From Micromonospora sp. HK10 (GTDB lineage Bacteria; Actinomycetota; Actinomycetes; Mycobacteriales; Micromonosporaceae), in NCBI RefSeq assembly GCF_000982955.1, contig NZ_KQ058832.1, positions 1 to 64,000 of the forward strand: a stretch of DNA of 64,000 bases, in the 5' to 3' direction. Every line of letters begins with the position of its first letter. Position 1 is the stretch's first letter. Shown here piece by piece: positions 7,533-16,965 of the stretch. The translations under genes and the position numbers were made by a program. A model generated the notes under the pieces. That model did not search any database. It was given only the letters and a program-made list of their open reading frames with translations, and was not told the DNA's origin.

Positions 7533-10355
7533 ATGTTCCGGTTCATCTGGCGCCAACTTCGTGGACGCCCCGGTCGTACGGTGGCGCTGCTGGCCGGCGT
7601 GCTGGTGGCCACCACCGGTTTCGTCGTCCTCACCGAGGCGACCACCACCTCGCGGCTCGCCGTGAAGGGCAGCCTCGAACGGCACACCCGTGCGTCCTAC
7701 GACATCCTCGTCCGTCCCACGGGCAGCCGCACCCCGCTGGAGGCGCAGCGCGGGCTGGTCCGGCCCAACTACCTCTCCGGGCTCTTCGGCGGCATCACCA
7801 CGGCGCAGTACGACCAGGTCAAGGCCGTGCCGGGGATCGAGGTGGCCGCGCCCATCGCGATGCTCGGCCACGCCGACCAGGTCGTCAGCGGCTCGCTCGA
7901 CCTCACCGGCGCGGTCAACCCCGCCCTGGACCGGCAGGTCATCCGGGTCGACCTGACCTTCGCCACGGACCGGGGCAAGTCCGTCGGGCGGGCCAAACCC
8001 CAATACCTCTACCTGACGAAGCGTCCGTTGATCTTTCCGGACTTCTCCGCGTCGCCCGGCCCGACGCTCCGGTACACCGACGGCAACCGGTACCCCATCG
8101 ACGTCTGCGGACGGGAGTACGCGGTCCCACGCGAGGTCCAGCCGGACGGGCGCTCGCTGCCGGTCTGCGACCCGTTGTCCGTGGCGACCGACGGCGCGGC
8201 CGGGTCGACCATGTCCGAACTCGACATGACCTCGCTCAGCGCGGCCCACCTGCGGCCGGACGGGCGATTCCAGTACGGCGCGGCCCGCGGAGGCAAGGCG
8301 CCGGCGCCCAGCGACCGGCTGCTGCTTCCGGTCGGGATCAGCGTCGCGATGCTGCTGGCCGCCGTCGACCCGGAGGCCGAGAACCGGCTGGTGGGGTTGA
8401 ACGGGGCGATCCAGGACGGCGTGCCGCTGCCGGCGGATCGCCGGCCGGCCCGGGTGGACTACGGCTGGGGTCACGCCACCGAGTTTCCCGTCCTCGCCAC
8501 CAGCCGTCCGTTCGTCGACGGGTCGGTCTCGGCCACGTACCGCCACCTCGTCCCGCCCCGGATAGCCGGCCTGCCGGCGGACCGGGTCGGCGCCACCCTG
8601 GCCACACTTCCCGGCACCCCGGCGGGCGGCGGGCGGGAGGACTTCGCCGACCGCTACCTCGGGGACATCCGGAAACTGATCGAGCGCCCCGCCGAGTGTT
8701 GCGGCGGCGTGCTCGACCTGCTGTTGCAGGCCGGCCCGGTCGACTACGACGCCGGAGCGGATGGCGTCCTGCGGCCACGCACGGTCGCGGTCGACCCGTC
8801 GGTCTACGGCTCCGAGTTCGTGATCAAGCGGCAGCGGTCCTGGCTCACCGACGACACGTCCTTCCGGCCACTCAGCCAGGTGCCGACGAGCCCCGGCGGC
8901 AGCGCCATCGCCCCCAGCTGGCGCCCGGTCGGCACGTTCGACCCGCTCCGGTTGACCGGGTTCGACGACCTGTCCCGGGTCCCGCTGGAGACGTACGAGC
9001 CGCCGACCGTCGAGGGCGGCGACGACCGCAGCCGGCGTGTTCTGGGTGACCGGCCGTTGCTGCCCAACGGCAGCCCCGGCGGCTACCTCTCGGCGCCGCC
9101 GCTGCTGCTCACCAACCTGGCCAGCGTCCCGGAGCTGCTGGTCGCCGCGCCCGCCCGGCAACGCGCGGCGCCGATCAGCGCGATCCGGGTCCGGGTGGCC
9201 GACGTGGACGGTTACAGCGAGCGCGCGGCCGAGCGGGTCCGCCTGATCGCCGAGCGGATCGCCACCACCACCGGCCTGGACGTGGACATCACCCTCGGTT
9301 CCTCGCCCGCCCCGCAGACCGTTGACCTGCCCGCCGGCGCGTTCGGCCGGCCCGACCTGCGGCTGACCGAGAACTGGTCCGCCCTCGGCGTCGCCTCGGT
9401 CATCACGGAGGCCGTCGACCGCAAGAGCGCCGTCCTGTTCGCGCTGGTCCTCGTGGTCTGCGCGCTCTTCCTCGGCAACGCCGTCACGGCCGCCGTCCGC
9501 GACCGCCGTGCCGAACTCGCCGTGCTGGCCTGCCTCGGCTGGTCCGCCCGCCGGATCGGCGCGCTCATCCTCGGTGAGGTCGCCACGCTCGGCCTGGCCG
9601 CCGGGCTGCTCGGCGTCGGCCTCGCGGTGCCGCTCGGCCACGCCCTCGGCATCGAGGTGCAGCGGCAGCGGGCGCTGGTCGCCGTACCGGTGGCGCTGCT
9701 GCTGGCCGTGGTCGCGGGGCTGGCCCCCGCGCTGCGCGCGGCCCGGGCCCACCCCGCCGCCGCGCTGCGCCCGCTGGTGACCGGCACTCTCCGCGCCCAC
9801 CGCACCCGGAGCATCGCCGGAATGGCGCTGGTCAACCTGGCCCGCGTGCCCGCCCGCACCCTGCTCGGCGGTGCCGCCCTGGCCATCGGCGTCGCCTCGC
9901 TCACGCTGGTCATCGCGGTCAGCTACGCCTTCCGCGGCGCGATCGTCGGCAGCCTGCTCGGCGACACGGTGTCGCTGGACGTACGCGGCGCGGACACCCT
10001 CGCCGCCGTGGCCACCGTGCTCCTCGGCGCGGCCGCCGTAGGCGACGTGCTCTACCTGGATGTCCGGGACCGCGCCACCGAGCTGGCCGCCCTGCAGGCG
10101 ACCGGCTGGACCGACGGGGCCCTCACCCGCCTCGTCGGCTACCAGGCCCTGTTCCTCGGTGGTCTCGGCGCGCTCACCGGCGCCGGCCTCGGGCTGGCCG
10201 GCGCGGCCTGGCTCGTCGGCGAGCTGCCGGCCACCCTGGTCGCCGCCGCCCTGCTGGCCGCCCTGGCCGGCGTGCTGATCACCTGCCTGGCCGCGCTCGT
10301 GCCCGCCCAGCTGCTGCGTCGGCTACCGACCGCGCAGCTGCTGGCGCAGGAGTGA
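7533..10355 (+). CDS. FtsX-type ABC transporter permease 2
   Basis: 940 residues, ATG 13 nt after the first ATPase stop with GAGGGGAT upstream, so it is cotranscribed. It has the same plan as permease 1: N-terminal helix, large external domain, and two FtsX halves beginning at SAVLFALVLVVCALFLGNAV. The C-terminal third, including ISAIRVRVADVDGYSERAAE and GSLLGDTVSL, is nearly identical to its paralogues, while the external domain (about 120-500) diverges strongly, the part expected to meet substrate. No ATPase follows; instead the gene stops 12 nt before the duplicated glmM tail. It may share an ATPase or pair with another permease. Confidence 0.86.
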   Translation: MFRFIWRQLRGRPGRTVALLAGVLVATTGFVVLTEATTTSRLAVKGSLERHTRASYDILVRPTGSRTPLEAQRGLVRPNYLSGLFGGITTAQYDQVKAVPGIEVAAPIAMLGHADQVVSGSLDLTGAVNPALDRQVIRVDLTFATDRGKSVGRAKPQYLYLTKRPLIFPDFSASPGPTLRYTDGNRYPIDVCGREYAVPREVQPDGRSLPVCDPLSVATDGAAGSTMSELDMTSLSAAHLRPDGRFQYGAARGGKAPAPSDRLLLPVGISVAMLLAAVDPEAENRLVGLNGAIQDGVPLPADRRPARVDYGWGHATEFPVLATSRPFVDGSVSATYRHLVPPRIAGLPADRVGATLATLPGTPAGGGREDFADRYLGDIRKLIERPAECCGGVLDLLLQAGPVDYDAGADGVLRPRTVAVDPSVYGSEFVIKRQRSWLTDDTSFRPLSQVPTSPGGSAIAPSWRPVGTFDPLRLTGFDDLSRVPLETYEPPTVEGGDDRSRRVLGDRPLLPNGSPGGYLSAPPLLLTNLASVPELLVAAPARQRAAPISAIRVRVADVDGYSERAAERVRLIAERIATTTGLDVDITLGSSPAPQTVDLPAGAFGRPDLRLTENWSALGVASVITEAVDRKSAVLFALVLVVCALFLGNAVTAAVRDRRAELAVLACLGWSARRIGALILGEVATLGLAAGLLGVGLAVPLGHALGIEVQRQRALVAVPVALLLAVVAGLAPALRAARAHPAAALRPLVTGTLRAHRTRSIAGMALVNLARVPARTLLGGAALAIGVASLTLVIAVSYAFRGAIVGSLLGDTVSLDVRGADTLAAVATVLLGAAAVGDVLYLDVRDRATELAALQATGWTDGALTRLVGYQALFLGGLGALTGAGLGLAGAAWLVGELPATLVAAALLAALAGVLITCLAALVPAQLLRRLPTAQLLAQE

Positions 10356-10367
10356 GCCGGGCCGGGG

Positions 10368-10443
10368 TCAGCCGACCGAGCTGGCGGTCCGCACCTGCTC
10401 GGCGATGCGTTCGGCGACCGACCGGGCGGTGGCCTCGGTGGCG
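10368..10443 (-). repeat. 76-bp copy of the glmM 3' end
   Basis: Matches 14351-14426 with mismatches only near positions 12 and 22 of the copy, then diverges abruptly where padR sequence begins. It marks a duplication junction. Confidence 0.85.
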
Positions 10444-10664
10444 AGGCCGGCGAGCGTGGCGCCGCCGTCGGCGAGCAGCGCCGCCTCGGCGTCGTCGACG
10501 AAGGCCAGGTCGGCCTCGACGTGCCGGCCGGCAGCCGAGAGCAGCAGCCGGACCACCGGATCGTCGGCGCCGCGCCGCAACCCGTCGAGGTTGCGCAGCT
10601 CCCGCAAGAGGTGGCCGCTGGGCCCGCGGGCGAGCAGGGTCAGGACGGCGTGCTGGATCGCCAC
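10368..10664 (-). pseudogene. PadR remnant lacking its DNA-binding domain, fused in frame to a copied glmM 3' end
   Basis: A 98-codon open frame with the same GGAGGAGA ribosome site and GTG start as the intact padR. The first 16 codons match PadR, then about 87 codons covering the winged helix are missing in frame, and the frame resumes in the C-terminal dimerisation helices (GHLLRELRNLDGLRRG). The last 25 codons are not PadR: they are a copy of the GlmM C terminus ([20 protein letters not shown]). Bases 10368-10443 match 14351-14426 with two mismatches. This is what a tandem duplication joining the glmM end to padR would leave. It still has translation signals, so a small protein could be made; whether it acts is unknown. 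Confidence 0.8.
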
Positions 10665-10710
10665 CGTCTCCTCCGATCCGGTTCGCGGCAGGCACCCGGG
10701 AGGGGCCTTG

Positions 10711-10723
10711 CATTGTGACAATG
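10711..10723. promoter_or_regulatory. Second PadR operator (CATTGTGACAATG)
   Basis: Identical to the palindrome at 3890-3902; flanking bases (CCTTG before, TATCG after) and the GGGGAGG ribosome site downstream are also conserved. It precedes permease 3, so this unit should answer to the same PadR protein. Confidence 0.65.
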
Positions 10724-10760
10724 TATCGAGCACAGTGGGCTCAGCACACGGGGAGGCGCG

Positions 10761-13586
10761 ATGGTCGGGTTCGTCTGGGGTCAGCTTCGCGGCCGTGCCG
10801 GCCGGTCGGTGGCGCTGCTGGTCGGCGTACTGGTGGCCACCACCGGTTTCGTCGTCCTCACCGGCGCCACCACCACCTCCCGGCTCGCCGTCACCGGCAC
10901 CGTCGAGCGGAACACCCGCGCCGCCTACGACATCCTGGTCCGGCCGAAGGGCACCCGCACCCCGCTGGAGGCGGAGCGCGGGCTGGTCCGGCCCAACTAC
11001 CTCTCCGGCACCTACGGTGGCATCACCACCGCCCAGTACGACCAGGTCAAGGCCGTCGACGGGGTGGACGTCGCCGCCCCGATCGCCATGCTCGGCTACT
11101 CCACCACGTCGATCGAGATGCCGCTCGACGTCACCGAGGCGGTCGACCCGGCGCTGGACCGGCAGCTCGTCAGGATCGACCGCGAGTTCCTCGCCGAGCG
11201 CGGCCTCAGCCACGTCCCGGCCCAACCCACCTACGTGTACGTGACGACGCACCCGCTGGCCTATCCGATCATCGGCGACGAGTACTACCCGGACGCGGTG
11301 CGCTACACCGACGGGCGGACCTACGACACCGACGGCTGCGGGCTGCTGCCCCGCGAGACGCTGCCCGGCGGGCGTACCGCGCCGATCTGCGACCTCCAGG
11401 TCGAGCAGGGCAACGCGATGCAGGACCTCAGCGAGCGACAGCTGTGGGAGGTGGAGGCGTTCCGGATGCTGCCCGGGGGCCGCTTCCTGCCCTCGACGGT
11501 GCGGTCCACCGCCGAGCCGGACAAGCCCGTCCCGCCGGTCTCCCGCCTGACGGTCACGGTGCGTCTCACCGTGCCGCTCCTGCTCGCCGCCGTGGACCCG
11601 GCGGCCGAGCAGCGACTGGTCGGCCTCGGCGACGCGGTGGTCGCCGGTCGGCCGCTCGCCACCACCGACACCACCGTGGTGACCAAGGTGCGCGGCGGGC
11701 TGTCCAGCCGGACCCTGCCGGTGCTCGCCACCAGCCGTCCGTTCCTCGACGGCGCGATCCGGGCCACCTACACCCGCTTCCCGCTGAACCGCAGCATCGC
11801 CGGCGTGCCACCCGGAGAGCTGGCCGCACGGCTGCGCGGCGCGCCGGCGACCCCGGCCGGCGGCACGGAACGGGACGCGTTGAGCGCGTACCGGTCGCAG
11901 CTCGACGCCGGACTCGGCCCCCGCACCTGCTGTCACGGTCAACTCCAGATCGTGGTGCAACCGGGGCAGGCCGCCTACGACCAGTCGCCCGACCGCACGC
12001 TGCGGGTCCGTCCGACCCCCGCGGACCCGGCCGTGTACGGCGACTCGCAGGACCTGGTCACGCTGCCCCGGCCGTGGCTCAGCGAGGACACCGGCTACCG
12101 GCCGCTGACCCAGTTGCAGCTGGGACGCGGCGCCCAGGACGCCCGGCAGTGGCAGGCCGTCGGGCTCTTCGACCCGGAGAAGCTGACCGGGTTCAGCGAC
12201 CTCGGCAGGGTTCCGCTGGAGACGTACGAGCCGCCGCGCGCGGCGGGGGCCGACGACCGCAGCCGCGCGGCGTTGGGCGGACGGCCGCTGGAGCCGAGCG
12301 GCAACCCGGCCGGCTACCTGTCCGCACCGCCGCTGCTGCTCACCAGCCTCGCCAGTCTGCCCGGCCTGCTCTCCAACGGCAGCAGTCCACAACGCACCGC
12401 GCCGATCAGCGCGATCCGGGTCCGGGTGGCCGACGTGGACGGCTACAGCGAACGCTCCGCCGAACGGGTCCGGCTGATCGCCGAGCGGATCGCCACCACC
12501 ACCGGCCTCGACGTCGACATCACCCTCGGCTCCTCCCCCGCCCCGCAGACCGTCGACCTGCCCGCCGGCGCGTTCGGTCGCCCCGACCTGCGGCTCACCG
12601 AGAACTGGTCCGCCCTCGGCGTCGCCTCGGTCATCACCCGGGCCGTGGACCGCAAGAGCGCCGTGCTGTTCGCGCTGGTGCTCGTGGTCTGTGCGCTCTT
12701 CCTCGGCAACGCGGTCACCGCCGCCGTCCGGGACCGCCGGGCCGAGCTGGCCGTGCTGGCCTGTCTCGGCTGGCCGGCCCGCCGGATCGGCGCGCTCGTC
12801 CTCGGCGAGGTCGCCGCGCTCGGACTGGTCGCCGGGCTGCTCGCCGTCGGCCTGGCCGTGCCGCTCGGCCACGCCCTCGGCATCGGCGTCGACTGGGGGC
12901 GAGCCCTGCTCGCCGTACCGGTGGCCCTGGTGCTGGCGCTGGTCGCGGGCCTGGCGCCGGCGCTGCGGGCGGCGCGCGCCCACCCGGCCGCCGCCCTGCG
13001 CCCGCCGGTGGCCGGCGCCCTGCGCGCCCGCCGGACGCGGACCGTCGCCGGGATGGCGGTGGTCAACCTGGCCCGTGTGCCCGGACGCACCGCACTCGGC
13101 GCCGCCGCGCTCGCCATCGGCGTGGCCGCGCTCACCCTGGTCGGCGCCGTCTCCTTCGCCTTCCGCGGGGCCGTCGTCGGCAGCCTGCTCGGCGACACCG
13201 TGTCGCTGAGCGTGCGCGGCGCGGACACCCTGGCCGCCGTGGCCACCGTGCTGCTCGGCGCCGCCGCCGTCGCCGACGTCGTCTACCTGGACGTCCGCGA
13301 CCGGGCCACCGAGCTGGCCACCCTGCGGGCCACCGGTTGGACCGACGGCGATCTCGCCCGCCTGATCGGCTACCAGGCCCTGTTCCTCGGTGGGCTCGGC
13401 GCGCTCACCGGCGCCGGCCTCGGCCTCGGCGGCGCGGCCTGGCTCGTCGGCGACCTGCCGGCCGCGCTGGTGGCCGTGGCCGCGGTGGTCGCCGCGGCCG
13501 GGGTGCTGGTCACCTGCCTCACGGCGCTCGTACCGGCCGGCCTGCTCCGCCGGCTGCCCACCGCCCAACTGCTCGCCGAGGAGTGA
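10761..13586 (+). CDS. FtsX-type ABC transporter permease 3
   Basis: 941 residues from ATG 10761, 5 nt after GGGGAGG. Domain plan is as in the two upstream paralogues: N-terminal helix about 10-35, external domain about 40-625, FtsX halves from about 633 onward with ELAVLACLGWPARRIGAL and RDRATELATLRATGWTD. The promoter region, start and N-terminal 100 residues resemble permease 1 most closely; stretches of the C-terminal half (SSPAPQTVDLPAGAFGRPDL, VASVIT) match permease 2 instead, which suggests gene conversion between copies. Its ATPase follows after 2 nt. Confidence 0.87.
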   Translation: MVGFVWGQLRGRAGRSVALLVGVLVATTGFVVLTGATTTSRLAVTGTVERNTRAAYDILVRPKGTRTPLEAERGLVRPNYLSGTYGGITTAQYDQVKAVDGVDVAAPIAMLGYSTTSIEMPLDVTEAVDPALDRQLVRIDREFLAERGLSHVPAQPTYVYVTTHPLAYPIIGDEYYPDAVRYTDGRTYDTDGCGLLPRETLPGGRTAPICDLQVEQGNAMQDLSERQLWEVEAFRMLPGGRFLPSTVRSTAEPDKPVPPVSRLTVTVRLTVPLLLAAVDPAAEQRLVGLGDAVVAGRPLATTDTTVVTKVRGGLSSRTLPVLATSRPFLDGAIRATYTRFPLNRSIAGVPPGELAARLRGAPATPAGGTERDALSAYRSQLDAGLGPRTCCHGQLQIVVQPGQAAYDQSPDRTLRVRPTPADPAVYGDSQDLVTLPRPWLSEDTGYRPLTQLQLGRGAQDARQWQAVGLFDPEKLTGFSDLGRVPLETYEPPRAAGADDRSRAALGGRPLEPSGNPAGYLSAPPLLLTSLASLPGLLSNGSSPQRTAPISAIRVRVADVDGYSERSAERVRLIAERIATTTGLDVDITLGSSPAPQTVDLPAGAFGRPDLRLTENWSALGVASVITRAVDRKSAVLFALVLVVCALFLGNAVTAAVRDRRAELAVLACLGWPARRIGALVLGEVAALGLVAGLLAVGLAVPLGHALGIGVDWGRALLAVPVALVLALVAGLAPALRAARAHPAAALRPPVAGALRARRTRTVAGMAVVNLARVPGRTALGAAALAIGVAALTLVGAVSFAFRGAVVGSLLGDTVSLSVRGADTLAAVATVLLGAAAVADVVYLDVRDRATELATLRATGWTDGDLARLIGYQALFLGGLGALTGAGLGLGGAAWLVGDLPAALVAVAAVVAAAGVLVTCLTALVPAGLLRRLPTAQLLAEE

Positions 13587-13588
13587 CC

Positions 13589-14335
13589 ATGGACCCGACC
13601 ACCGGAAGCACCGTGCGCGCGGACGACCTGGTCCGCGAGTTCCGGTCCGGCACCGAACGGCTCACCGCCGTCGACGGGGTGTCGCTGGAGATCGCGAGCG
13701 GCTCCGTGACGGCGCTCACCGGCCCGAGCGGCTCCGGCAAGTCGACGCTGCTGCACCTGGTCGGCGCGATCGAACGGGCCGACCGGGGCAGCCTCACCGT
13801 GGACGACGTGGAGATCACCGCGCTGCGCCGGGCCGCGCTGGCCCGCTACCGGCAACGGGTCGGCTTCGTCTTCCAGCGCTACCACCTGCTACCGGCGCTG
13901 ACCGTGCTGGACAACGTGATCGCGCCGGTGCTGCCCCGCCCCGGCCGGGCCGACCACCAGGCCCGGGCCCGCGAGCTGCTGGCCGCCGTCGGCCTGGCCG
14001 GGCGGGAACGGGCCCTGCCGGCCCAGCTCTCCGGCGGGCAGCAGCAGCGGGTGGCCATCGCGCGGGCGCTGATGGGCCGGCCCCGCCTGCTGCTGGCCGA
14101 CGAGCCCACCGGCAACCTGGACTCCACCACCGGCGCGCAGATCCTCGACCTGCTGCTGGAGCTGCGCGAGCGGCACGGCATGACGATCCTGCTGGCCACG
14201 CACGAGCGGGCCATCGCCGCCCGCTGCGACCGGCTGATCCGGTTGGGCGACGGCCGGATCGTCGAGGACGTCGACCTCACCGACGGCGAGGACGCGGCCG
14301 ACACGTTCGACCGGGCCTCCCGACTGCGACTCTGA
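13589..14335 (+). CDS. ABC transporter ATP-binding protein 2 (MacB/LolD type)
   Basis: 248 residues, ATG two bases after the permease 3 stop with an overlapping GAGGAG. Walker A GPSGSGKST, Q-loop FVFQRYHLLPAL, signature LSGGQQQR, Walker B LLLADEP and switch LATHERA are complete. It differs from the first ATPase at scattered conservative positions only. It ends 15 nt before the stop of the convergent glmM, so the two transcripts meet tail to tail with almost no room for a terminator. Confidence 0.92.
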   Translation: MDPTTGSTVRADDLVREFRSGTERLTAVDGVSLEIASGSVTALTGPSGSGKSTLLHLVGAIERADRGSLTVDDVEITALRRAALARYRQRVGFVFQRYHLLPALTVLDNVIAPVLPRPGRADHQARARELLAAVGLAGRERALPAQLSGGQQQRVAIARALMGRPRLLLADEPTGNLDSTTGAQILDLLLELRERHGMTILLATHERAIAARCDRLIRLGDGRIVEDVDLTDGEDAADTFDRASRLRL

Positions 14336-14350
14336 CCGCCGCGGTGCCGC

Positions 14351-15706
14351 TCAGCCGACCGGGCTGGCGGTACGCACCTGCTCGGCGATGCGTTCGGCGA
14401 CCGACCGGGCGGTGGCCTCGGTGGCGGCCTCGACCATCACCCGGACCAGCGGCTCGGTCCCGGACGGGCGCAGCAGCACCCGGCCGGTCTCGCCCAGCTC
14501 GGCCTCGGCCCGCTCCACCTCGGCGCGGACGGCCGGCGCGGCGGCACCCACGGTACGGTCCCCCACCGGCACGTTGATCAGCACCTGGGGCAGCTTGGTG
14601 ACCACGGACGCCAGCTCGGCCAGGGACGCGCAGGTGGCGGCCATCCGCGCCATCAGGTGCAGCCCGGTCAGCACCCCGTCGCCGGTGGTGGCGTACGCGG
14701 GCAGCACGATGTGGCCGCTCTGCTCGCCGCCCAGCGCCAGGCCGGAGGCGTGCAGCTCCTCCAGCACGTACCGGTCGCCGACCTTGGTCTCGACCAGCCG
14801 GATGCCCTGGGCGGACATGGCCAGCCGCAGGCCGAGGTTGCTCATCACGGTGGCGACCAGGGTGTCCTGGGTCAGTTCACCGGCGTCCCGCATGGCCAGG
14901 GCGAGGATCGCCATGACCTGGTCGCCGTCGACCTCCTCGCCGTCGGCGGTGACCGCGACGCACCGGTCGGCGTCGCCGTCGTGGGCGATGCCCAGGTGCG
15001 CGCCGTGCTCGACCACGGCGGCGCGCAGCGCCTCGATGTGGTTGGAGCCGCACTCGTCGTTGATGTTGAGCCCGTCCGGCTCGGCGTGGATGGCGATCAC
15101 CTCGGCACCGGCCTCCTGGTAGGCGGCCGGTGCGACGTCGGCCGCCGCGCCGTTGGCGCAGTCGACCACGACCTTGATCCCGTCGAGGCGGTGCGGCACG
15201 GTGCCGACCAGGTGCTGGACGTAGTGGTCGGCGCCGTCGAGCAGGTCGTTCACCCGGCCGACACCGGCACCGGTGGGGCGCGCCCAGGCGGTGGTGGCGT
15301 TCGCCTCGACGGCCGCCTCGATCCGCGCCTCGATCTCGTCGGGCAGCTTGTGCCCACCGGCGGCGAAGATCTTGATGCCGTTGTCCGGCATCGGGTTGTG
15401 CGAGGCGGAGAGCATCACGCCCAGGTCGGCCTTGATTTCGGCGGTGAGGAACGCCACCGCCGGGGTGGGCAGCACGCCGACCCGGACCACGTTGGCGCCG
15501 GCGCTGGTCAGGCCGGCGACGACGGCCGCCTCCAGCATCTCGCCGCTGGCCCGGGTGTCCCGGCCGACCACGGCCAGCGGCGGATGGCTCCGGTCCGCCT
15601 CGGCCAGCGTGTGCGCGGCGGCCACCGCGACCGCGAGCGCCAACTCCGGGGTGAGATCCGCGTTCGCCCGCCCGCGTACGCCGTCCGTGCCGAACAACCG
15701 GCCCAT
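14351..15706 (-). CDS. glmM: Phosphoglucosamine mutase
   Basis: 451 residues. It interconverts glucosamine-6-phosphate and glucosamine-1-phosphate on the way to UDP-GlcNAc for cell wall synthesis. The N terminus [14 protein letters not shown], the phosphoserine loop [12 protein letters not shown] (Ser about 102), the Mg site HDGDADRC (about 240-247), the sugar loop GGEQSGH and the C-terminal phosphate loop [12 protein letters not shown] are all present. The ATG at 15706 is chosen because GGAGG lies 9 nt upstream; a TTG three codons earlier is too close to it. It follows rplM-rpsI, the usual actinobacterial order, beyond a strong hairpin. Its last 76 bp are duplicated at 10368. Confidence 0.97.
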   Translation of the reverse strand: MGRLFGTDGVRGRANADLTPELALAVAVAAAHTLAEADRSHPPLAVVGRDTRASGEMLEAAVVAGLTSAGANVVRVGVLPTPAVAFLTAEIKADLGVMLSASHNPMPDNGIKIFAAGGHKLPDEIEARIEAAVEANATTAWARPTGAGVGRVNDLLDGADHYVQHLVGTVPHRLDGIKVVVDCANGAAADVAPAAYQEAGAEVIAIHAEPDGLNINDECGSNHIEALRAAVVEHGAHLGIAHDGDADRCVAVTADGEEVDGDQVMAILALAMRDAGELTQDTLVATVMSNLGLRLAMSAQGIRLVETKVGDRYVLEELHASGLALGGEQSGHIVLPAYATTGDGVLTGLHLMARMAATCASLAELASVVTKLPQVLINVPVGDRTVGAAAPAVRAEVERAEAELGETGRVLLRPSGTEPLVRVMVEAATEATARSVAERIAEQVRTASPVG

Positions 15707-15749
15707 ACCCGCCAACCTCCGATGGAACTGCCGCTGAGGAGAGGAGAAA

Positions 15750-15803
15750 GACGGACGGCCGGGTCCTCCTCCCGCGGTGGGGAGGCGGACCCGGCCGTCC
15801 GTC
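15750..15803 (-). terminator. Hairpin terminator after rpsI
   Basis: Perfect 17-bp arms (GACGGACGGCCGGGTCC and its complement, 15750-15766 and 15787-15803) with an inner CCTCCC/GGGAGG extension, 24 nt past the rpsI stop, followed on the minus strand by a pyrimidine-rich CTTTCTCCTC run. It separates rplM-rpsI from glmM. Confidence 0.8.
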
Positions 15804-15827
15804 AGAAGTACACGGCGCTGGTGGTGA

Positions 15828-16292
15828 TCAGCGCTTCGAGTACTGAGGAGCCTTGCGGGCCTTCTTGAGGCCGTACTTCTTGCTCTCCTTGACCCGGGCG
15901 TCGCGGGTCAGGAAGCCGGCCTTCTTGAGGGCCGGGCGGTCGTCCGGCTCGCTCACGATCAGCGCCCGGGCGATGGCCAGGCGCAGCGCGCCGGCCTGGC
16001 CGGTGGTGCCGCCACCCCGCAGGTTGGCGATCACGTCGAAGGCCTCGGGCTTCTCGGCGGTGACCAGCGGGTCCTTGATCAGCTGCTGGTGCACCTTGCT
16101 CGGGAAGTAGGCCTCGAGGTCACGGCCGTTGCAGGTGATCTTGCCGGTGCCGGGGACGATGCGGACCCGGACGATGGCCTCCTTGCGCCGACCCACGGTC
16201 TGGATCGGGCGGTCGCCACGGGGCGCGCGCGCGACGGGCGCCGGCGCCTCGGTGGCCTCGGGGGCGACCTCGGTGGCGGTGATGTCGGTCAT
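15828..16292 (-). CDS. rpsI: 30S ribosomal protein S9
   Basis: 154 residues from ATG 16292, preceded by GAAGGAAG. An acidic, alanine-rich actinobacterial N-terminal extension of about 35 residues precedes the conserved core: [20 protein letters not shown], then [13 protein letters not shown] and the basic C-terminal tail ending KAPQYSKR that reaches the P-site tRNA. It sits 20 nt downstream of rplM in the same operon. Confidence 0.97.
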   Translation of the reverse strand: MTDITATEVAPEATEAPAPVARAPRGDRPIQTVGRRKEAIVRVRIVPGTGKITCNGRDLEAYFPSKVHQQLIKDPLVTAEKPEAFDVIANLRGGGTTGQAGALRLAIARALIVSEPDDRPALKKAGFLTRDARVKESKKYGLKKARKAPQYSKR

Positions 16293-16312
16293 GCTGCTTC
16301 CTTCGCCCGCGC

Positions 16313-16756
16313 TCACTGCGCGATCTGCTTGATCTCGAACGGCACCGGCTGCTGCGCGGCGTGCGGGTGCTCGGCACCGGCGTAGACCTTCAGCTTCTTG
16401 AGCAGCTGACGGCCCAGCTTGTTGTGCGGGAGCATGCCCTTCACGGCCAGCTCGATGGCCCGCTCGGGCCGCTTGGTCAGCAGCTCGTCGTAGCCGACCT
16501 GCTTCAGACCACCCGGGTAGCCGGAGTGCCGGTAAGCGATCTTGGTCTGCCGCTTGTTGCCGGTCAGCGCGACCTTGCCCGCGTTCACGATGACGACGAA
16601 GTCGCCCGTGTCGACGTGCGGCGCGAAAGTCGGCTTGTGCTTGCCACGCAGCAGCGTGGCGGCGTGGGTCGCGAGGCGGCCCAGCACGACATCAGAGGCG
16701 TCGATGACGTGCCACTGACGCTCGATCTCACCCGGCTTCGGGCTGTACGTACGCAC
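16313..16756 (-). CDS. rplM: 50S ribosomal protein L13
   Basis: 147 residues from the GTG at 16756, giving [20 protein letters not shown], the standard actinobacterial N terminus; an AAGGT site lies upstream. Core motifs [35 protein letters not shown] and MLPHNKLGR are intact. First gene of the rplM-rpsI operon. The roughly 200 bp upstream should hold the promoter; I see no clear -35/-10 pair. Confidence 0.96.
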   Translation of the reverse strand: MRTYSPKPGEIERQWHVIDASDVVLGRLATHAATLLRGKHKPTFAPHVDTGDFVVIVNAGKVALTGNKRQTKIAYRHSGYPGGLKQVGYDELLTKRPERAIELAVKGMLPHNKLGRQLLKKLKVYAGAEHPHAAQQPVPFEIKQIAQ

Positions 16757-16916
16757 AGGTCTACCTTGTCTCGTCGTCGGTCTGGGGTCGCGCGCCGAGG
16801 TGACCAGGAGCTCCCAGCCGGACCAGCGCGCACGAACGACCAAGCGTACCTGATGCGGCACGCCTAAGAATGTCGTACAACAGCAGGCAACGATACCCGG
16901 CCGTCGGGCGGCAGGT

Positions 16917-16936
16917 CAAAACGGGGTGTCACCCCG
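16917..16936 (-). terminator. Rho-independent terminator of narK
   Basis: On the minus strand CGGGGTG-A-CACCCCG is followed directly by TTTT, 30 nt beyond the narK stop. It is the only classical stem plus T-run terminator I found in the window. Confidence 0.75.
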
Positions 16937-16965
16937 GGTGGCCTGCGGCTCTCCCATGGCGGAGG

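Noticed and set aside
10368..13568. Very long minus-strand open frame antisense to permease 3
   Set aside because: It is a GC-rich shadow of the permease; only its last 98 codons (the padR remnant) have independent homology.
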